From Adineta ricciae (Eukaryota; Rotifera; Eurotatoria; Adinetida; Adinetidae): a DNA stretch of 64,000 nucleotides. A program made the position numbers and the translations under genes. Shown here in pieces: positions 13,410-33,947 of the stretch; position 1 is the stretch's first letter, and every line of letters begins with the position of its first letter. The stretch covers positions 310,001 through 374,000 of the forward strand of contig CAJNOJ010000057.1 in assembly GCA_905250025.1 (NCBI GenBank), read 5' to 3'. The notes below the pieces were generated by a model. That model made no database searches. It saw nothing but the letters and a program-made list of their open reading frames with translations, and was not told the origin of the DNA.

Positions 13410-14834
13410 ATGTCACGAGGACAAGACGAAGCGATTACAGTAATAATAGACTGATCTTGAATAATTGTAATAGTAATCGTTTTATATATTATTTAGGTAT
13501 TTCTGGGAGATTTATCCCGTGATGCAACTAAAGAAGAAGTGGAGAAAGCATTTGGTCATTACGGTAAATTACGTAGTGTTTGGTAAGTCAGATTTTGGTA
13601 TTTCTTTTGATTAATTCTACTGTTTGTTTGCATAGGCTTTCACGAAGTCCATGGGGTTATGGTAAATGATTCCAATGAGAATTTCTTGCAAAGAAAAATC
13701 GGTTTCTTCTAGGTTTTATTGACTTTGAAGATCAGCGTGATGCGGCCGATGCTGTAAAAGCTCTCGATGGAAAGTAAGTAACACAAAACGATACGATTAT
13801 TCTACAAATCGATCATTTCTTTTTCATTTAGAATGCTGTGTGGATCACGTGTGCGTGTAGAGTTTTCTCATGGTCGTGGCCGATCACATCGTGGCGGCGG
13901 TGATAGTCGCCGACGTCGTTCGGGAAGTCGATCACCACGATCAAAGAAGCCTTATAGTCCACACGATGTTTGCTATGAATGTGGAGGTCAGTTTCAGTCG
14001 CTATCACGTTTGCGATGATCAGCTTTTCTTCTAGATCGTGGTCATTATGCATACGATTGTGAAATTCGATTAAGACGCCAGCGTCGTATGAGGTATGTTG
14101 CCGAGTGTTTGTGTTGAACCTTCCCGGTGGACTTAGATATTGTTTTCCCAAACGACCAGACGTAATACACATACAAAACCGTCTATCTGTTTTTAGTTCA
14201 TTGATGAACAGAGATTAAACCGAGCGCGAGCGATTCACATATGACTAGATCGAAAAAGAATGGTATCGATACATATCTATCGATGGAAATCTTCTTTGGA
14301 TTGGGAGTCAGAATGAATATCCGATATTCTCCATTCGAAACAATCGAATTCAAACAAAAGCTCTCGATTTATTCGTTCGATTTCTTTCATGCAAACTATA
14401 TCAATTTCAAAGGTGTGTATGCGATGAAAAGGTGCAAATAGAATACATTAGAGCTGTTTTCCTCACAACAGAAGTTCGTCATTAGTATTGGGCCGATGAA
14501 AAATTCGATTTATTCGCGCTGATCTTCAATTATATTTGTACTTTTAGGTCGAGCTCACGAAGCCGAAGTCGAAGTACGAAACGGACAGGCAATGGTTATT
14601 CGTCCAAACGTCGTGATAGGTAAAAAAACTGATTTGGAAGGAAGGATCGACTCATGTAAATGAATGTTCATTTTTAGAAGCCGTAGTCGCTCGGAAAGTA
14701 GCCGATCATCACACGGGCGTCGTCGTTCACATAGCCGTTCACGTTCTGGATCAGATAGTCCAGTTCGCAGAAAGAAAAGTCGTTCACAAACAAAGTCCCG
14801 TTCAAAATCTCCACCTTCAAAAACAAAAAAATAA
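13410..14834 (+). CDS. SRSF7: SR splicing factor with RRM, CCHC knuckle and RS domain (SRSF7-like)
   Basis: Eight exons: 13410-13439, 13497-13582, 13636-13661, 13713-13773, 13832-13986, 14035-14092, 14548-14619 and 14678-14834. One RRM has RNP2 VFLGDL and RNP1 GYGFIDFE; then an Arg/Gly-rich linker, one CCHC zinc knuckle CYECGDRGHYAYDC, and a C-terminal RS domain rich in SRSRSRS repeats. RRM plus a knuckle plus RS is the layout of SRSF7 (9G8) and its fly counterpart, which bind exonic enhancers in the nucleus and link splicing to export. The intron between knuckle and RS domain (14093-14547) is 455 nt, while the others are about 50-60 nt; it may hold a regulatory cassette exon. Confidence 0.93.
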
Positions 14835-15468
14835 TCCTGCATTTTGAAAATATTTTCTGTTCAGTTGCTTCTATTATCACATAATCAAGAAAAGACACAC
14901 ATAGTACACAGAAGAACATTTCGCATCTTCGCTAGAAATGTATAAACTTGATGAAATGCTTTCTGAAAAACAAAAGATAATTTCTTCGAACTTTTCTGTG
15001 CTATTCCCTTCTCGAAACCGTATTTGTGTTTTATAAACAATACACATATTCTTCAAATTTCTACTCAGTTTTTCTTCTTTTCCTTCTTCTTTTTGTTGTT
15101 GTTGTTGTTGTTGTTGTTCTTACTATTTGATTCGATTAAAGAAATACATATTGATGTCATCAAGCAAGAGCAAATGATTATTTTCACATGAAAACCTATT
15201 AATGAAGTATTAATGAGTAGAGATCGAGTGGGCTTGTACATGATTTTGAGTAACTACTTTCAAGGAGAGAAATACTTTCGTTGGCGCCGTTCTTCTCTCT
15301 AGCTCTGGTCAATAGAAGAAAAGACATAGAGGGACTTTTTTTCTCTTGCTGGTACCATTGCGCAAGAGAACAAGCGAGAAAGAGAGAAAGAGAAGATCTA
15401 TTTTTCTTACACATAATCATTTTTATTCTCGGTGTGTGTATGTGCGTTTGAAAGCTAATCTGGAAGGA
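14835..15468. other. Intergenic, 0.6 kb
   Basis: 3' flank of the SRSF gene and 5' flank of the EGF-repeat gene. Contains a TTG trinucleotide run at about 15091-15118 and GA-rich DNA around 15360-15400. No coding exon supported. Confidence 0.45.
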
Positions 15469-17077
15469 ATGTCAACAGCGATTGTTCTACTTTGTCTTCT
15501 TCTTCCACTTGTCATTAATTTTCAAACAGTCGGTGGACAAACACATGTTCAAGGTAAACAAAAAGACTTAATATTAGCTTTTGTGTCTATGTACATCATC
15601 GTCAGTCACGGATCGAAAACTTTTTTGTCTTTTTGTGCATTTAATTTGTATTAGTATGCAGCAAGCAAATAGCACGTCGGTCATCGTGTGCATTTGATTA
15701 GGATTGTGACGGAACGTGAAAGAAAAAGCATTTATCAACACACACTTCATAATTGAGAATGAATGTGAGAAGGAATTCTTGTGCAATGTCTGTACACACA
15801 CACACATATCCACTTGAATCGAGACGATAGAGATGTTAGGTATCAGGCACATGAGTCTATCGGATAAGATGTCTATTGAAATTGAATAAAAGAAAAGAGA
15901 AAAGTTTTTTAAATTCAATTAAGTAATAAAAACAAAAACGAAAGAAGAAAAATGTGTTGTAGTGGTTGATGTAAGCGAAGATCCAAACTGTGCCAAATGT
16001 GACAGTCGAGCAATATGCATTCGTCTGGACAATTCAACTGGTGTCAACTGCGTTTGTCTTCCCGGCTTTGCCTTATCGCCATCAACTGGTCGATGCGTTC
16101 TTCAAGGTAAATACATTCATCGATTACGTAAGACAAAAGAAAACTTTGCTTCTTTTTACTACAATTTATTTCATTTCCTTTCACTCACCTGTCGGGAGGA
16201 AAAAAGAGAAGCGTGAGATTGCACTGCTTCAATATCCGTTCTACTTAAGTAATGCATAAACACCCGTCTTTTTTCTCCATGTGTTATTGTAGAAATACCA
16301 GTAAATGGCATATGCGACAGTCGTTACGAATGTTTTAATGGAGGTCAGTCAACTTGTTTGATCTAGATTTCAAAAGACTTTTCCTTTCAAGGCCATTGCT
16401 CGAATGTGACGAGTAAATGTGAATGTATGTCAGGCTATGGCGGCCTGATGTGTGAATTAGATATCAATGAATGCGCTGCTAATGATCGACTTTGTGGCTC
16501 GTTTGCTTGCATAAATTTACCAGGAGATTACAAATGTGATTGTGACTTCTTTCATTCGGGAAAACAGTGTGAAAAAAGTAAGAAGACGCGATGAATTCAC
16601 ATTTGATTTTGACATATTACTTCGTTCGTTCAACACTAGTCAGTGCAATTGGACTGTTTGTGGTGATTGTTTCATCCATTGTTGTCCTGTTAATCCTTCT
16701 CTTTCTTATCTTATTCGCTATCCGAACATTAATCACTTATCGGGTGTCACGACGGGTTTCAAGGTAGGAATTGAAGATGGAAATTTCTCAAAAACTATCT
16801 TCATTTTCTCCGCAGAGAACAAGAACTTCAACTGCAAAATCCATGTATGGCTACATTAACGACAGGTGGGCTAATAAGAGACGATCTGACCATCAATGGT
16901 CCGTCTTTTGTTCGTCCGCTTGGTCATCGAATCTACGTTCCGATGGAAACAAGCTTTGGCAATGCAGGCCGCTTACAAGCAAATCTAAATGAAGATGAGA
17001 AAAAAGAGAGTACTCAATCCCCACCGAAATATGTCACAAATCTCGATGATTCAGTACTTAATATGTCAACGAGTTGA
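15469..17077 (+). CDS. EGF-repeat type I membrane protein
   Basis: Six exons: 15469-15553, 15963-16106, 16293-16343, 16392-16577, 16640-16763 and 16816-17077, all joining in frame, about 283 aa. Exon 1 encodes a signal peptide (MSTAIVLLCLLLPLVINF). The ectodomain holds a Cys-rich module (CAKCDSRAICIRLD...CVCLPGF) and two further EGF-like modules, the last starting DINECAAND, which is typical of calcium-binding EGF. One transmembrane helix (IGLFVVIVSSIVVLLILLFL) is followed by a basic stop-transfer stretch (RTLITYRVSRRVSR) and a ~90-aa cytoplasmic tail without recognised domains. It resembles small Notch-ligand-like or adhesion proteins, but lacks a DSL domain, so no named orthologue is given. 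AATAAA lies at 17134-17139. Confidence 0.83.
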
Positions 17078-17823
17078 ATATATCACCTGTGACAATGTTC
17101 GTTTATATCTCTTATTTTCTATACATGATCACAAATAAAGCTTTTATTTTCTTTGAGTCAATAAAATAATATTGAAAAGCGCGATGAAACGGACGACTAA
17201 CGATAGATGTCGTGATACATTGAAACGATCTGTATGTTCATACCAAATGATTTATTTCCTCGTAGAATAAAACATGTGAATTGGCAGTTTACACTAATCA
17301 TTCCAGAAAAGACAACGAATTGTAAAATCGAAGCATTTGACTGGTTTCACTGCTCGATCAATCGTGTACCGTGACACAAGTACCTTCTCCTCCTACTCTA
17401 TTGAATATTTCATGACGACAACCAATTATTGAAGCGAATCTGGTCGGCGTCAGCAAGAGTAAAGTCAAGTGAAACTTCTTTCTTTTTCTCTTTTAGTCGT
17501 CGTTATATTCAAAAGTCATTTTCATTCATTAAATGTAAGAATAAAACTAACCATCATCATTAGAAACCGATTTCTCGGCCTGTTAGATTCAAACATACAA
17601 TTACGTACATGCTAAGAGAAGGAACACTAGGGAGTTCTATTCTGTCAATGGATATTATTGTTAATTATCCACTCAGTTGCACGGTTATCTGTTTATTAGA
17701 ATTTATAAAGATGAAATTTGATTAAAAAAAGCAAGAGACTGAGAGATAAACAAGACGAACTTATGAACATTCATTTTCTTTTATTTCAAGGAACAAATAG
17801 TCGATTTCGATATGGATGAAGTT
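17078..17823. other. Intergenic, 0.75 kb
   Basis: Region between convergent 3' ends of the EGF-repeat gene and the neuropeptide gene. It holds the poly(A) signal AATAAA at 17134-17139 on the plus strand. Nothing else recognised. Confidence 0.5.
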
Positions 17824-18147
17824 TTACCGTCCAGGTCGAGAGATCCATAATGGTTTACCATAGAAACGATTCGTACGTGTTCGACGCGATAACCATAATG
17901 GACTTACATGAAAATTTGGATATCTATTACGTTTTATCATATAATATCCATCATCGTTGTCGTTATCGTCAGTTTGATCGTCTTCATGAAGACTTCGTTT
18001 ATAAATTTTACCCGAATGTTCATTATCAATATCATTATGACGATTCTCAACCAAATGTTCGCGAAGATATGCTGGATTAATTGCGATCAACGTATGAATA
18101 AACAGAGTAATGAGTAAAGTCAATGCAAAGACTGAACGAAATATCAT
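17824..18147 (-). CDS. Neuropeptide precursor with PLW(L/I)SR peptides, C-terminally amidated
   Basis: Single-exon frame of 107 aa. Residues 1-22 (MIFRSVFALTLLITLFIHTLIA) form a signal peptide. An acidic spacer follows with dibasic sites (YKR, IKR), and then two related peptides: one with FHVSPLWLS ending at an RR site, the other with FYGKPLWISRP followed by GR at the very C-terminus. The Gly would supply an amide, giving ...PLWISRP-amide. Signal peptide, dibasic cleavage sites, repeated related cores and terminal Gly-Arg together define a secreted neuropeptide precursor. I could not assign it to a known bilaterian peptide family. Its partner could be any peptide GPCR; the receptor 7 kb away is not evidence of pairing. 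Confidence 0.75.
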   Translation of the reverse strand: MIFRSVFALTLLITLFIHTLIAINPAYLREHLVENRHNDIDNEHSGKIYKRSLHEDDQTDDNDNDDGYYMIKRNRYPNFHVSPLWLSRRTRTNRFYGKPLWISRPGR

Positions 18148-18650
18148 TGCTAGATGAGAATCGGAGAGTGACGTATGATTGTATTATATGAAGAGAATGT
18201 TTGAGAAACACCGTTTATATTTCTTCTTGAAAAAGACTTCTGAGACCGGGAAACAGAGAGAGAGAAAAAGAAAGAGAACTTAACCAATGACGAATTGATC
18301 TCTGCCTACATCTTTCATCTCCTTACATAATAACATCAGAAAATCAATTAAGAGACATCGACGCATCTCTTACTAATCACATTAGACAATGATATTTCGA
18401 GACTGAAGACCTTGTTGGTATATTTATCAGATAAAGCGACCTAATAGATACATAATGTTTGTTTAATTCGAAATAAGGTGGGCGGTGGAAAGGAGACAGA
18501 ATAATCAATATCGTACGAAATTACGTTTTCAAGTATTGACAAATGCCGGACTTATTAACATCATATTTGATTAATCAGACTGTTTCACACTAAAGTCCTT
18601 ATTATGACTAAGAATATCCATCTATTTCAGATACATCTAGTTCATTTGAA
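18148..18650. other. Intergenic between divergent genes
   Basis: About 0.5 kb separating the neuropeptide gene (minus) from TMEM62 (plus); it should contain both promoters. A CAG acceptor-like site at 18628-18630 precedes the TMEM62 ATG by 20 nt. No further structure recognised. Confidence 0.4.
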
Positions 18651-21481
18651 ATGAAATATTTACTCGTTTTTCTGCTGCTGTTTGTCTACAATCAACAAAA
18701 CAACTGTTTAGCCAATGAATTTCTTGGCAGTACTGGACAGCATTTATTTTATTTCGTTCATGTAATCATTGATGACTTTGATATACGATGTACATATTAT
18801 TTTTGACATAGGTTACAGATATTCATATAACGCATTTCGGAAATGCTGATCGGATGGATCAATTCGAACGATTTTGCAATGAAATTATTAAATCAATGAT
18901 CAAACCGCGTGTGACTGTCGTATCTGGTAAGGCGAATTATTTACCTCTATTGACCTAATTGATGAAATTTAGGTGATCTGACACACAATCGTGATCCAAC
19001 ATTTGCATCGGATCAATATGAAGAGGAATGGGTTATGTACAGAAATATTCTCAATCGAACCAATGTTACACAGCATACCGCTTGGCTGGATATGCGAGGC
19101 AATCATGGTAAGAAATTATTAAATGTAAAAACTCATTGAACAGTTGATCAACTTGAATAGATTGTTTTATGGATCCGAATCCTGAATCAAAAGCGAGTAA
19201 CTATCGGTAAGAATTGACTTTCCATCTCCGATAAAAGAAAACTCTTCTCTCGTCAAGTATCTACTCACATCAAGGGCCGGTGCACAAAGGTTCTTACCAG
19301 TATACATTAACAACCGGTGATAATGATACTTATTCATTCGTTGGAGTCGATATGTGTCCAAGACCAGGTGCCGGCCGTCCATTTAATTTTCTTGGTCACA
19401 TATCTAAAGTATCGTATGAAGTTTTCTTTCTTTTGTAAATCAATTTATTTTCTGTAGGAAGAAATGGATAATATCCGACAGCTTTCTACCCAAACGAAGA
19501 GTTCGAATACAACAATATTCTTCGGTCATTATCCCTTATCATTCACTTATTCGAACGGCTTGGATGAATTGATGGAACATGCGGTTGCCTATTTAAATGG
19601 TCATCTTCATTCTGGTATCAAGCATTTGTATGCTCGTCATTCCAATGGATTGCTTGAACTTGAACTAGGAGATTGGAAAGATAACCGACGGTTAGTTGAA
19701 AGGAATTACTGAACTTTCATTTCGTTTGTTTCCTCGAAGATTCCGTTTGATCACCCTCGATTCGGGAATCTTGTCTTTCGAAGATTTTCGTTTCGATCAG
19801 CCAATCTACGCCGTTATATCCAATCCAAAAGCTGCTAAATTCAAAACAAGCAGAGAGCCACTTTCTCGCTTGAGCGAAAGCACACATATTCGGTAAAATT
19901 CTTCTATCAGAGAAAAGCCAAAACCAAATCATTTCTCTCGATTTCAGTATTGTTATCTTCTCAAAATTTCCCATTGTCGATGTTCGAGTTTCCATTGACG
20001 GCAAATTCCTAGGCAATGCCGTCAAAGCAATCGATCATGAAAGCTTATACGTTTTAGCATGGAATGCAAGTTTATACAACGACGGTCGACTTCATGACTT
20101 GACAGTGGAAATCAAAGATAAGCAGAACAATGAGCTCAAAAGTGAAAATCAATTTTCTTTGGCAACAACAACCATAACAGCATGGACACGATCGAAACTC
20201 ATACTTCTCATTCATTGGCCTACTTTTGTAAGATTGAACACATCATCGATCATTTCGAATAAAATTTCATCTTCTCTCCGTAGGGAATGATTTGCATCAT
20301 CGGCGCTTTATGTGTTTATATTCTCGTATTGGTGTTTTGTCGTTACCGATCAAAACGAATGACACGTAAGTACATGTTTTCTCAGTATTCACCAACGTAC
20401 TGTTTACCCTTTTGAACATAAACAGAGTTGTTTCTTCACAATGCAGTCTCGTGAGGAGAAATCAGTGACGTCAATACGAGGCTTAAACCACTGAATACTC
20501 GAAATTGTACTTAAAAAAAAAGAAGTGAAATTATTCATCAGGTAATCCGATTAGGAAGTCTGGGTTTTCTTGACAGTCGATACTATTCATGGACTAGTGA
20601 TGACGATTAATGGGATACTCTAGTGTAATACAGTTAACGATGATGTTTGTAGTTTTTACATCATCGACGCGCATTAAATTGATCAGAGACGACATGCCTA
20701 TAATTGTATCGAAATTCTTCTTTTAGCATGCTGTGCTGGTTGCTTCTCATTATGGAATAAATTTCGGTTAAGAATGATGATTCTTTGCTCTATCGATTTG
20801 TATTACTATTCGTTGATCGGCTTGGCCTTCTATCATTTCCTTGGTAATAACAATCTATTCTTTTCTATGCTAAAACTCGCAATATCTTAATCGCATTAGG
20901 TCCATGGTATTTTGGCTATTTAACCCATGGTTATTTTGGTGCTGTTTTCCTTTGGGGCACAGTCATACATGGTATCTATCTGCCACCGGACATGCAAACA
21001 TTCATGGGAACGATTCAAGTATGCACAACAAAGCTTACGGATTTCGAGTGCTCTCTATGGACTTGTGTATTTCTAGATAGTCCTATTTCTCATTCCATTG
21101 ACGTTATCTTTAAGTTCGTCGTGTTATTATCGTTATCAACAACTTCAATCCAGTGTTAATCTTGCTGAATCTCGTTGCGATCGCTCCATGCGAATCTTCA
21201 CTGTTTATATATTATTTATTTATTCAATATTATTTGTTCTATTCTGGGCTTATATTACAACAGCGTCCTATAAATTAGCATTTATATTATCACCTTTTGG
21301 TTTAACGTTAGGAATCTTGTCCTTACTACTTTACATCAAATCCCAACGATTAAAACTCAGTGATTTTCGTTTTCAAACTGCTACAGATGATTTGAATAGT
21401 TCAATAGCTGAAAGTAATCTTGACGACGATGACGAACGGCCAATTGTAACAGGTAGAAGAAGTGGAGTAAAAACTAATTAA
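18651..21481 (+). CDS. TMEM62: TMEM62-like transmembrane metallophosphoesterase
   Basis: Twelve exons: 18651-18761, 18812-18926, 18973-19107, 19161-19206, 19258-19408, 19458-19690, 19740-19892, 19948-20227, 20284-20365, 20727-20843, 20900-21018 and 21077-21481. A signal peptide (MKYLLVFLLLFVYN) precedes a calcineurin-like phosphoesterase fold with the metal motifs VTDIHITHFG, VVSGDLTHNRD, MRGNHD, FFGHYP and LNGHLHSG. A beta-rich domain follows (to about residue 430), then several membrane helices (GMICIIGALCVYILVLVFCRY; YSLIGLAFYHFLG; and more) and a cytoplasmic tail. Fold order and length match TMEM62, a poorly characterised membrane phosphoesterase. All metal-binding motifs appear intact, so activity is likely; the substrate is unknown. 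Confidence 0.9.
20638..20666. repeat. Intronic inverted repeat, 9-bp arms
   Basis: CGATGATGT at 20638-20646 pairs perfectly with ACATCATCG at 20658-20666 around an 11-nt loop. It lies in the longest TMEM62 intron (20366-20726, 361 nt). It could form an RNA hairpin, but short perfect repeats of this kind also arise by chance. Confidence 0.5.
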
Positions 21482-21897
21482 TTCTTCGATTATAACGTAG
21501 AACAAAACCTCTGACGAATTGATTCGTTCAATTCCTGTTTACAAACAGACAAACTCCTGAAAACTTGTCTCTATTTTTCTATTTTTTTCTTTTGTTGACA
21601 CTATTCAAGCATTGTTATTTTATGCTATTTGAATTTAATTGAAGTTTTTTTTCGAGAAATTCTAATCATGCACGTGACTTACCATTGAATAATCTTTAAA
21701 AAGCACGGCTAAACTTTTTGCTTGATGAATAAATCTTAACGATTTTTCAAGCGCATCGCTGCTTTGTTTTACTCAAAGAAAAATAAATTCTGATTATGCT
21801 TCGTACAAGAATATGTATATATTTATGAAAATATTTGAATAAATATTATCACGAAAAGAAAACATACAAGATCACTCGGTTGAGAAGAGTTTGTTGA
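21482..21897. other. Convergent 3' flanks
   Basis: About 0.4 kb between the TMEM62 stop and the stop of the minus-strand proline-rich gene. AT-rich with AATAAA-type signals on both strands (e.g. near 21727). No gene. Confidence 0.5.
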
Positions 21898-23628
21898 TTA
21901 AAAGTTTTCCTGTTGAGCTTGTTTGCATATATTTCTGACTTGTTTCTTTAAATCATCGTTATGATTGACTTGACAAATCTTGATGATTTTCCCCGATGAT
22001 TTCATTGAGTTCACGATTATTTTCAAATAGTTCATCATCTTCTCGGAAATGTTATTTGATATGAAAATCAAATCGTATCGTTTCCAATCATTGTTGATAT
22101 GAAAGGGTTTGCCTTGTAGAAACGTTTTGGCGGTAATGTTTGGATTGGCAGTTTGAGCATCATCGATAAAATAAGCAGATATCGTCGATTTCTGCGGAGA
22201 CGGTTTTGATTCGAAGGCACAGAGAAGATCATCACCGAGTACAAATGGATATTGATGATACCAACTTTCAATACGATGATCTTCGTCGGCGATGACGATG
22301 AACCGTGGGTAATTTTTGCTGATCGAAAAAGTAGCTTTGACATCTGTGGCACTACGGCAACGTGTAACATGAGATTTTAATTTGATTGTCGAAGATACCG
22401 GAATACTTGACGGAGGTCGTGTACGAGTTGGTGTTGGCGTTACTATTTTACGAGGAGGAAGAGGTGGCTGTGGCGGTGGGGGAGAAGGCAATTCTGACTC
22501 TATTTGAACTACTGGTAACGGAGGCGTGGGTGTTGATGGTAAAGATCGAATAGCGTCATCCGAATGATCTGTTACTATGAGTTCGGGATGTTTGTCTTCC
22601 GATGGAAGCGCAGTGGTGTAATATAAACGAGAACGAGGTGGCGCGGTTGCAGGCGGTCTTTCTCTGGGTTTTATCAATGGAGCGCCTTTATCCGTTACTG
22701 AATGTATTGGCTTGGAACCGACCAGCAAGAGCTCGAGACTTGGACGAGGATAAGTTTCAGTGGGTCGCTTGGCAGATGCAGGACGGAAAAATGAGCCTTG
22801 AGATGCAGTTAAACTTCTTCGAGTTAATTCACGTGAGTATCCGGAAGAAAACAACGACGCCGTCGCTAGATAAAATAAATAGGTATGATCAGATCAGAAT
22901 CTCCTTTTCTAAAGAATTATTAAATATGGCAAAAAACTGGTACCTGATTCTGATTTGAATGCAGCTGCTCTCTTCTCTTCCTGCTGCTGTTCTTTGTTTA
23001 TTGGTTTCGCTTCTGTGCATGTATGTCCATCGCAGTGAAAAAGCGATGTGGTTGGATCAATCAGCACATCCTGTGTGGTTGCTAGACGCTTCAATTCGAC
23101 TAACGACCGTCGTAGTCGATTCCATGTTTCTGTTTCCGAAGATTTATCAGAGAAGAATTGTCGTTCCTGTTTTCTTCGTTTTCTGTCGTGTACTAGTTTA
23201 CGTTTTTCATGATTTTGTTTCGGAAAATCTTGATAGGGATTTTTATCAGTCGTTACTCGAGGTGGAATAATTATTGGCGTAGATTTCAATCGAACAGGCA
23301 TTGAACGAGATAGACGAAAAGTTCTTGCAGCTGATAATGGTCGTTCAGGTGTAAAAATGTGTTCAGGAGTAGAACTCCGCGGATTGCCTATTGTTGAAGA
23401 GATAACTAACGATGCCGTCGGAACACGTACTTGATGTCGAACAACTCGCCTTATTGAAAATGGTAACGATTCCGATCGGTTTAATTCTTGACGGTTATCC
23501 ATACCAATATTGAACATGTCAGTGACCGCATCTTTCGCTGGTATACTTGATTGCGGTCGAGATGTTGATGCTGCTGAGCGTGAAAATTGATAATGAGAGA
23601 GGATAGCTGCATCTTCGAAACGACTCAT
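21898..23628 (-). CDS. Unrecognised 550-aa proline/arginine-rich protein
   Basis: Two exons, 23628-22944 and 22865-21898, spliced in frame across a 78-nt intron. Most of the protein is low-complexity Ser/Pro/Arg-rich (SELPSPPPPQPPLPPRK), suggesting disorder and SH3- or EVH1-type binding. Two parts look ordered: residues ~175-215 (WNRLRRSLVELKRLATTQDV, then LFHCDGHTC) and the last ~135 residues (FIVIADEDHRIESWYHQYPF through DWKRYDLIFISNN to the end). No signal peptide, membrane segment or known catalytic motif. It lies 114 nt downstream of the EML6 gene on the same strand. No family recognised. Confidence 0.7.
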
Positions 23629-23643
23629 TCTTTATATCAATAT

Positions 23644-23654
23644 CTAAAATAGAA
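23644..23654 (-). promoter_or_regulatory. Acceptor-like site before proline-rich gene
   Basis: On the minus strand TTCTATTTTAG ends at 23644, 15 nt before the ATG at 23628 and within the 114-nt gap that follows the EML6 stop. It looks like a splice acceptor without a visible upstream donor in the gap, which would fit trans-splicing of a downstream operon gene. Confidence 0.35.
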
Positions 23655-23742
23655 TTACAGTAAGCATGACAAGTTACATACGTTAAACAACAATGACAAC
23701 AGTGACAACAACATTCGCTTTTTCGAGAGAACGAAATTATAG

Positions 23743-32298
<8,556 letters not shown>

Positions 32299-33504
32299 TC
32301 AAAAAAAAAAACAAACTACTCCGACTCAACCAATAAGTTAACAAATTTAACCAGTGTCACTTATCACCATTAATTGTTTCATTGCTAGGATACAAATGCA
32401 TGCGAGGAAAAAACAGAATAGAAAATCAGAGGGCGACACTTTTGCCTCGTTCATCAGCAAGCGACACCAATGACAATTTTCCCAAGTTACGCCGGTGAAA
32501 CACAAACTGTAACTCGGTTGAATACGCATGTATGCATGTATGTCGATCTAATCAAATACAAACAACAAGACATGCATAAATTATATTTCCACACTTCTGC
32601 CTAATACGACTAGGTTGTTTGATACGCAAAAAAGCGCTTTATCTTCTTCGTTTTAATTACAATGAATGTGCACATCTACTTTGATCATTGTTAAACTATA
32701 CATCAAATATAATGCGAAGGCGGTTGCTTCTTTGTTCTTCGAGTTTGTTGTCGACATAGACATATCTCTATACTAATTGATGTGTATAGAGCAACAAAAG
32801 AGAGATGGAGCATGTCATATTGATATGTATAAAATGAGTAAAGCTGACAAGACAGGCAGGAAGAGTCAAGCATATAATGTTCACTTCGCATAAGTGTCGA
32901 ATCTGATTATCATCATCATCGTATCAAAAATAGACAAGGACACAAAGTCACTTCATATCTCGATCATATTGATTAGATGACTTCTGACTCGAATCACATC
33001 GCATCATATGTGCATGTAATCGGTTCGGACAGGAATGTATGTATGTATGCATGCATACATGCTTGTGTTCTAATTGGGGTTGTTGGTGTGTATCCTAATG
33101 TATTTGTCAGCATCGATTAGAACGAGAGCACGTCGTTGTCAAATGAAAGAACAAATATACAGATGGGGCGACAACAATCATTTAGCAAGATAGATATCGA
33201 ACATTGTCGTCAACGTCAATGTATATACTTGCTTCTTGTCATAAAACATAGCGAGAAAGAAATATGAGTGAAATGAAGTGTCAAATGACTAGAAAACGAG
33301 AAAAATACATATCTATCAAACTGTCATAAGGTTAAACATTGTCGAGTGTGTTGCTTGAGAATCTCCGTCGGATTTGATTTGAAGAATGATTTTCTATTTA
33401 GCTAAAAGAATTAGAACAGTTTGGAATAATATTGACAGTTCGAAGATGAGAAATCAAAATTGATGTTTATTTCTTTCTTTTTCTCTTTCAGATATTTTCT
33501 ATTT

Positions 33505-33947
33505 TTCTTCTTGTATTGAAACAAATAGATGTATATGTATATCTTTTGACTCCTTCATTTATCATTATCTCATTTACATCTCTTTTGTTCTTTTCGCTTG
33601 CTTGCTTTCTCGCTTGTCGAGATAGGTCATGTTTCGCATCATCATCATCATCGCCATCGTTCGTCGATAAATCATTCTCCCGCTGCCTGACTGCTTTCTG
33701 CTTGTCAGAATATTGTTATTACGACNTTCTTCTTGTATTGAAACAAATAGATGTATATGTATATCTTTTGACTCCTTCATTTATCATTATCTCATTTACA
33801 TCTCTTTTGTTCTTTTCGCTTGCTTGCTTTCTCGCTTGTCGAGATAGGTCATGTTTCGCATCATCATCATCATCGCCATCGTTCGTCGATAAATCATTCT
33901 CCCGCTGCCTGACTGCTTTCTGCTTGTCAGAATATTGTTATTACGAC
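33505..33947 (+). repeat. 221-nt exact direct duplication around a one-N gap
   Basis: The 221 nt at 33505-33725 recur at 33727-33947 with a single N (33726) between them. No difference was seen between the two copies. Identical copies abutting exactly at an N is the signature of two overlapping contig ends left unmerged during scaffolding, rather than a biological tandem repeat. Confidence 0.85.
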
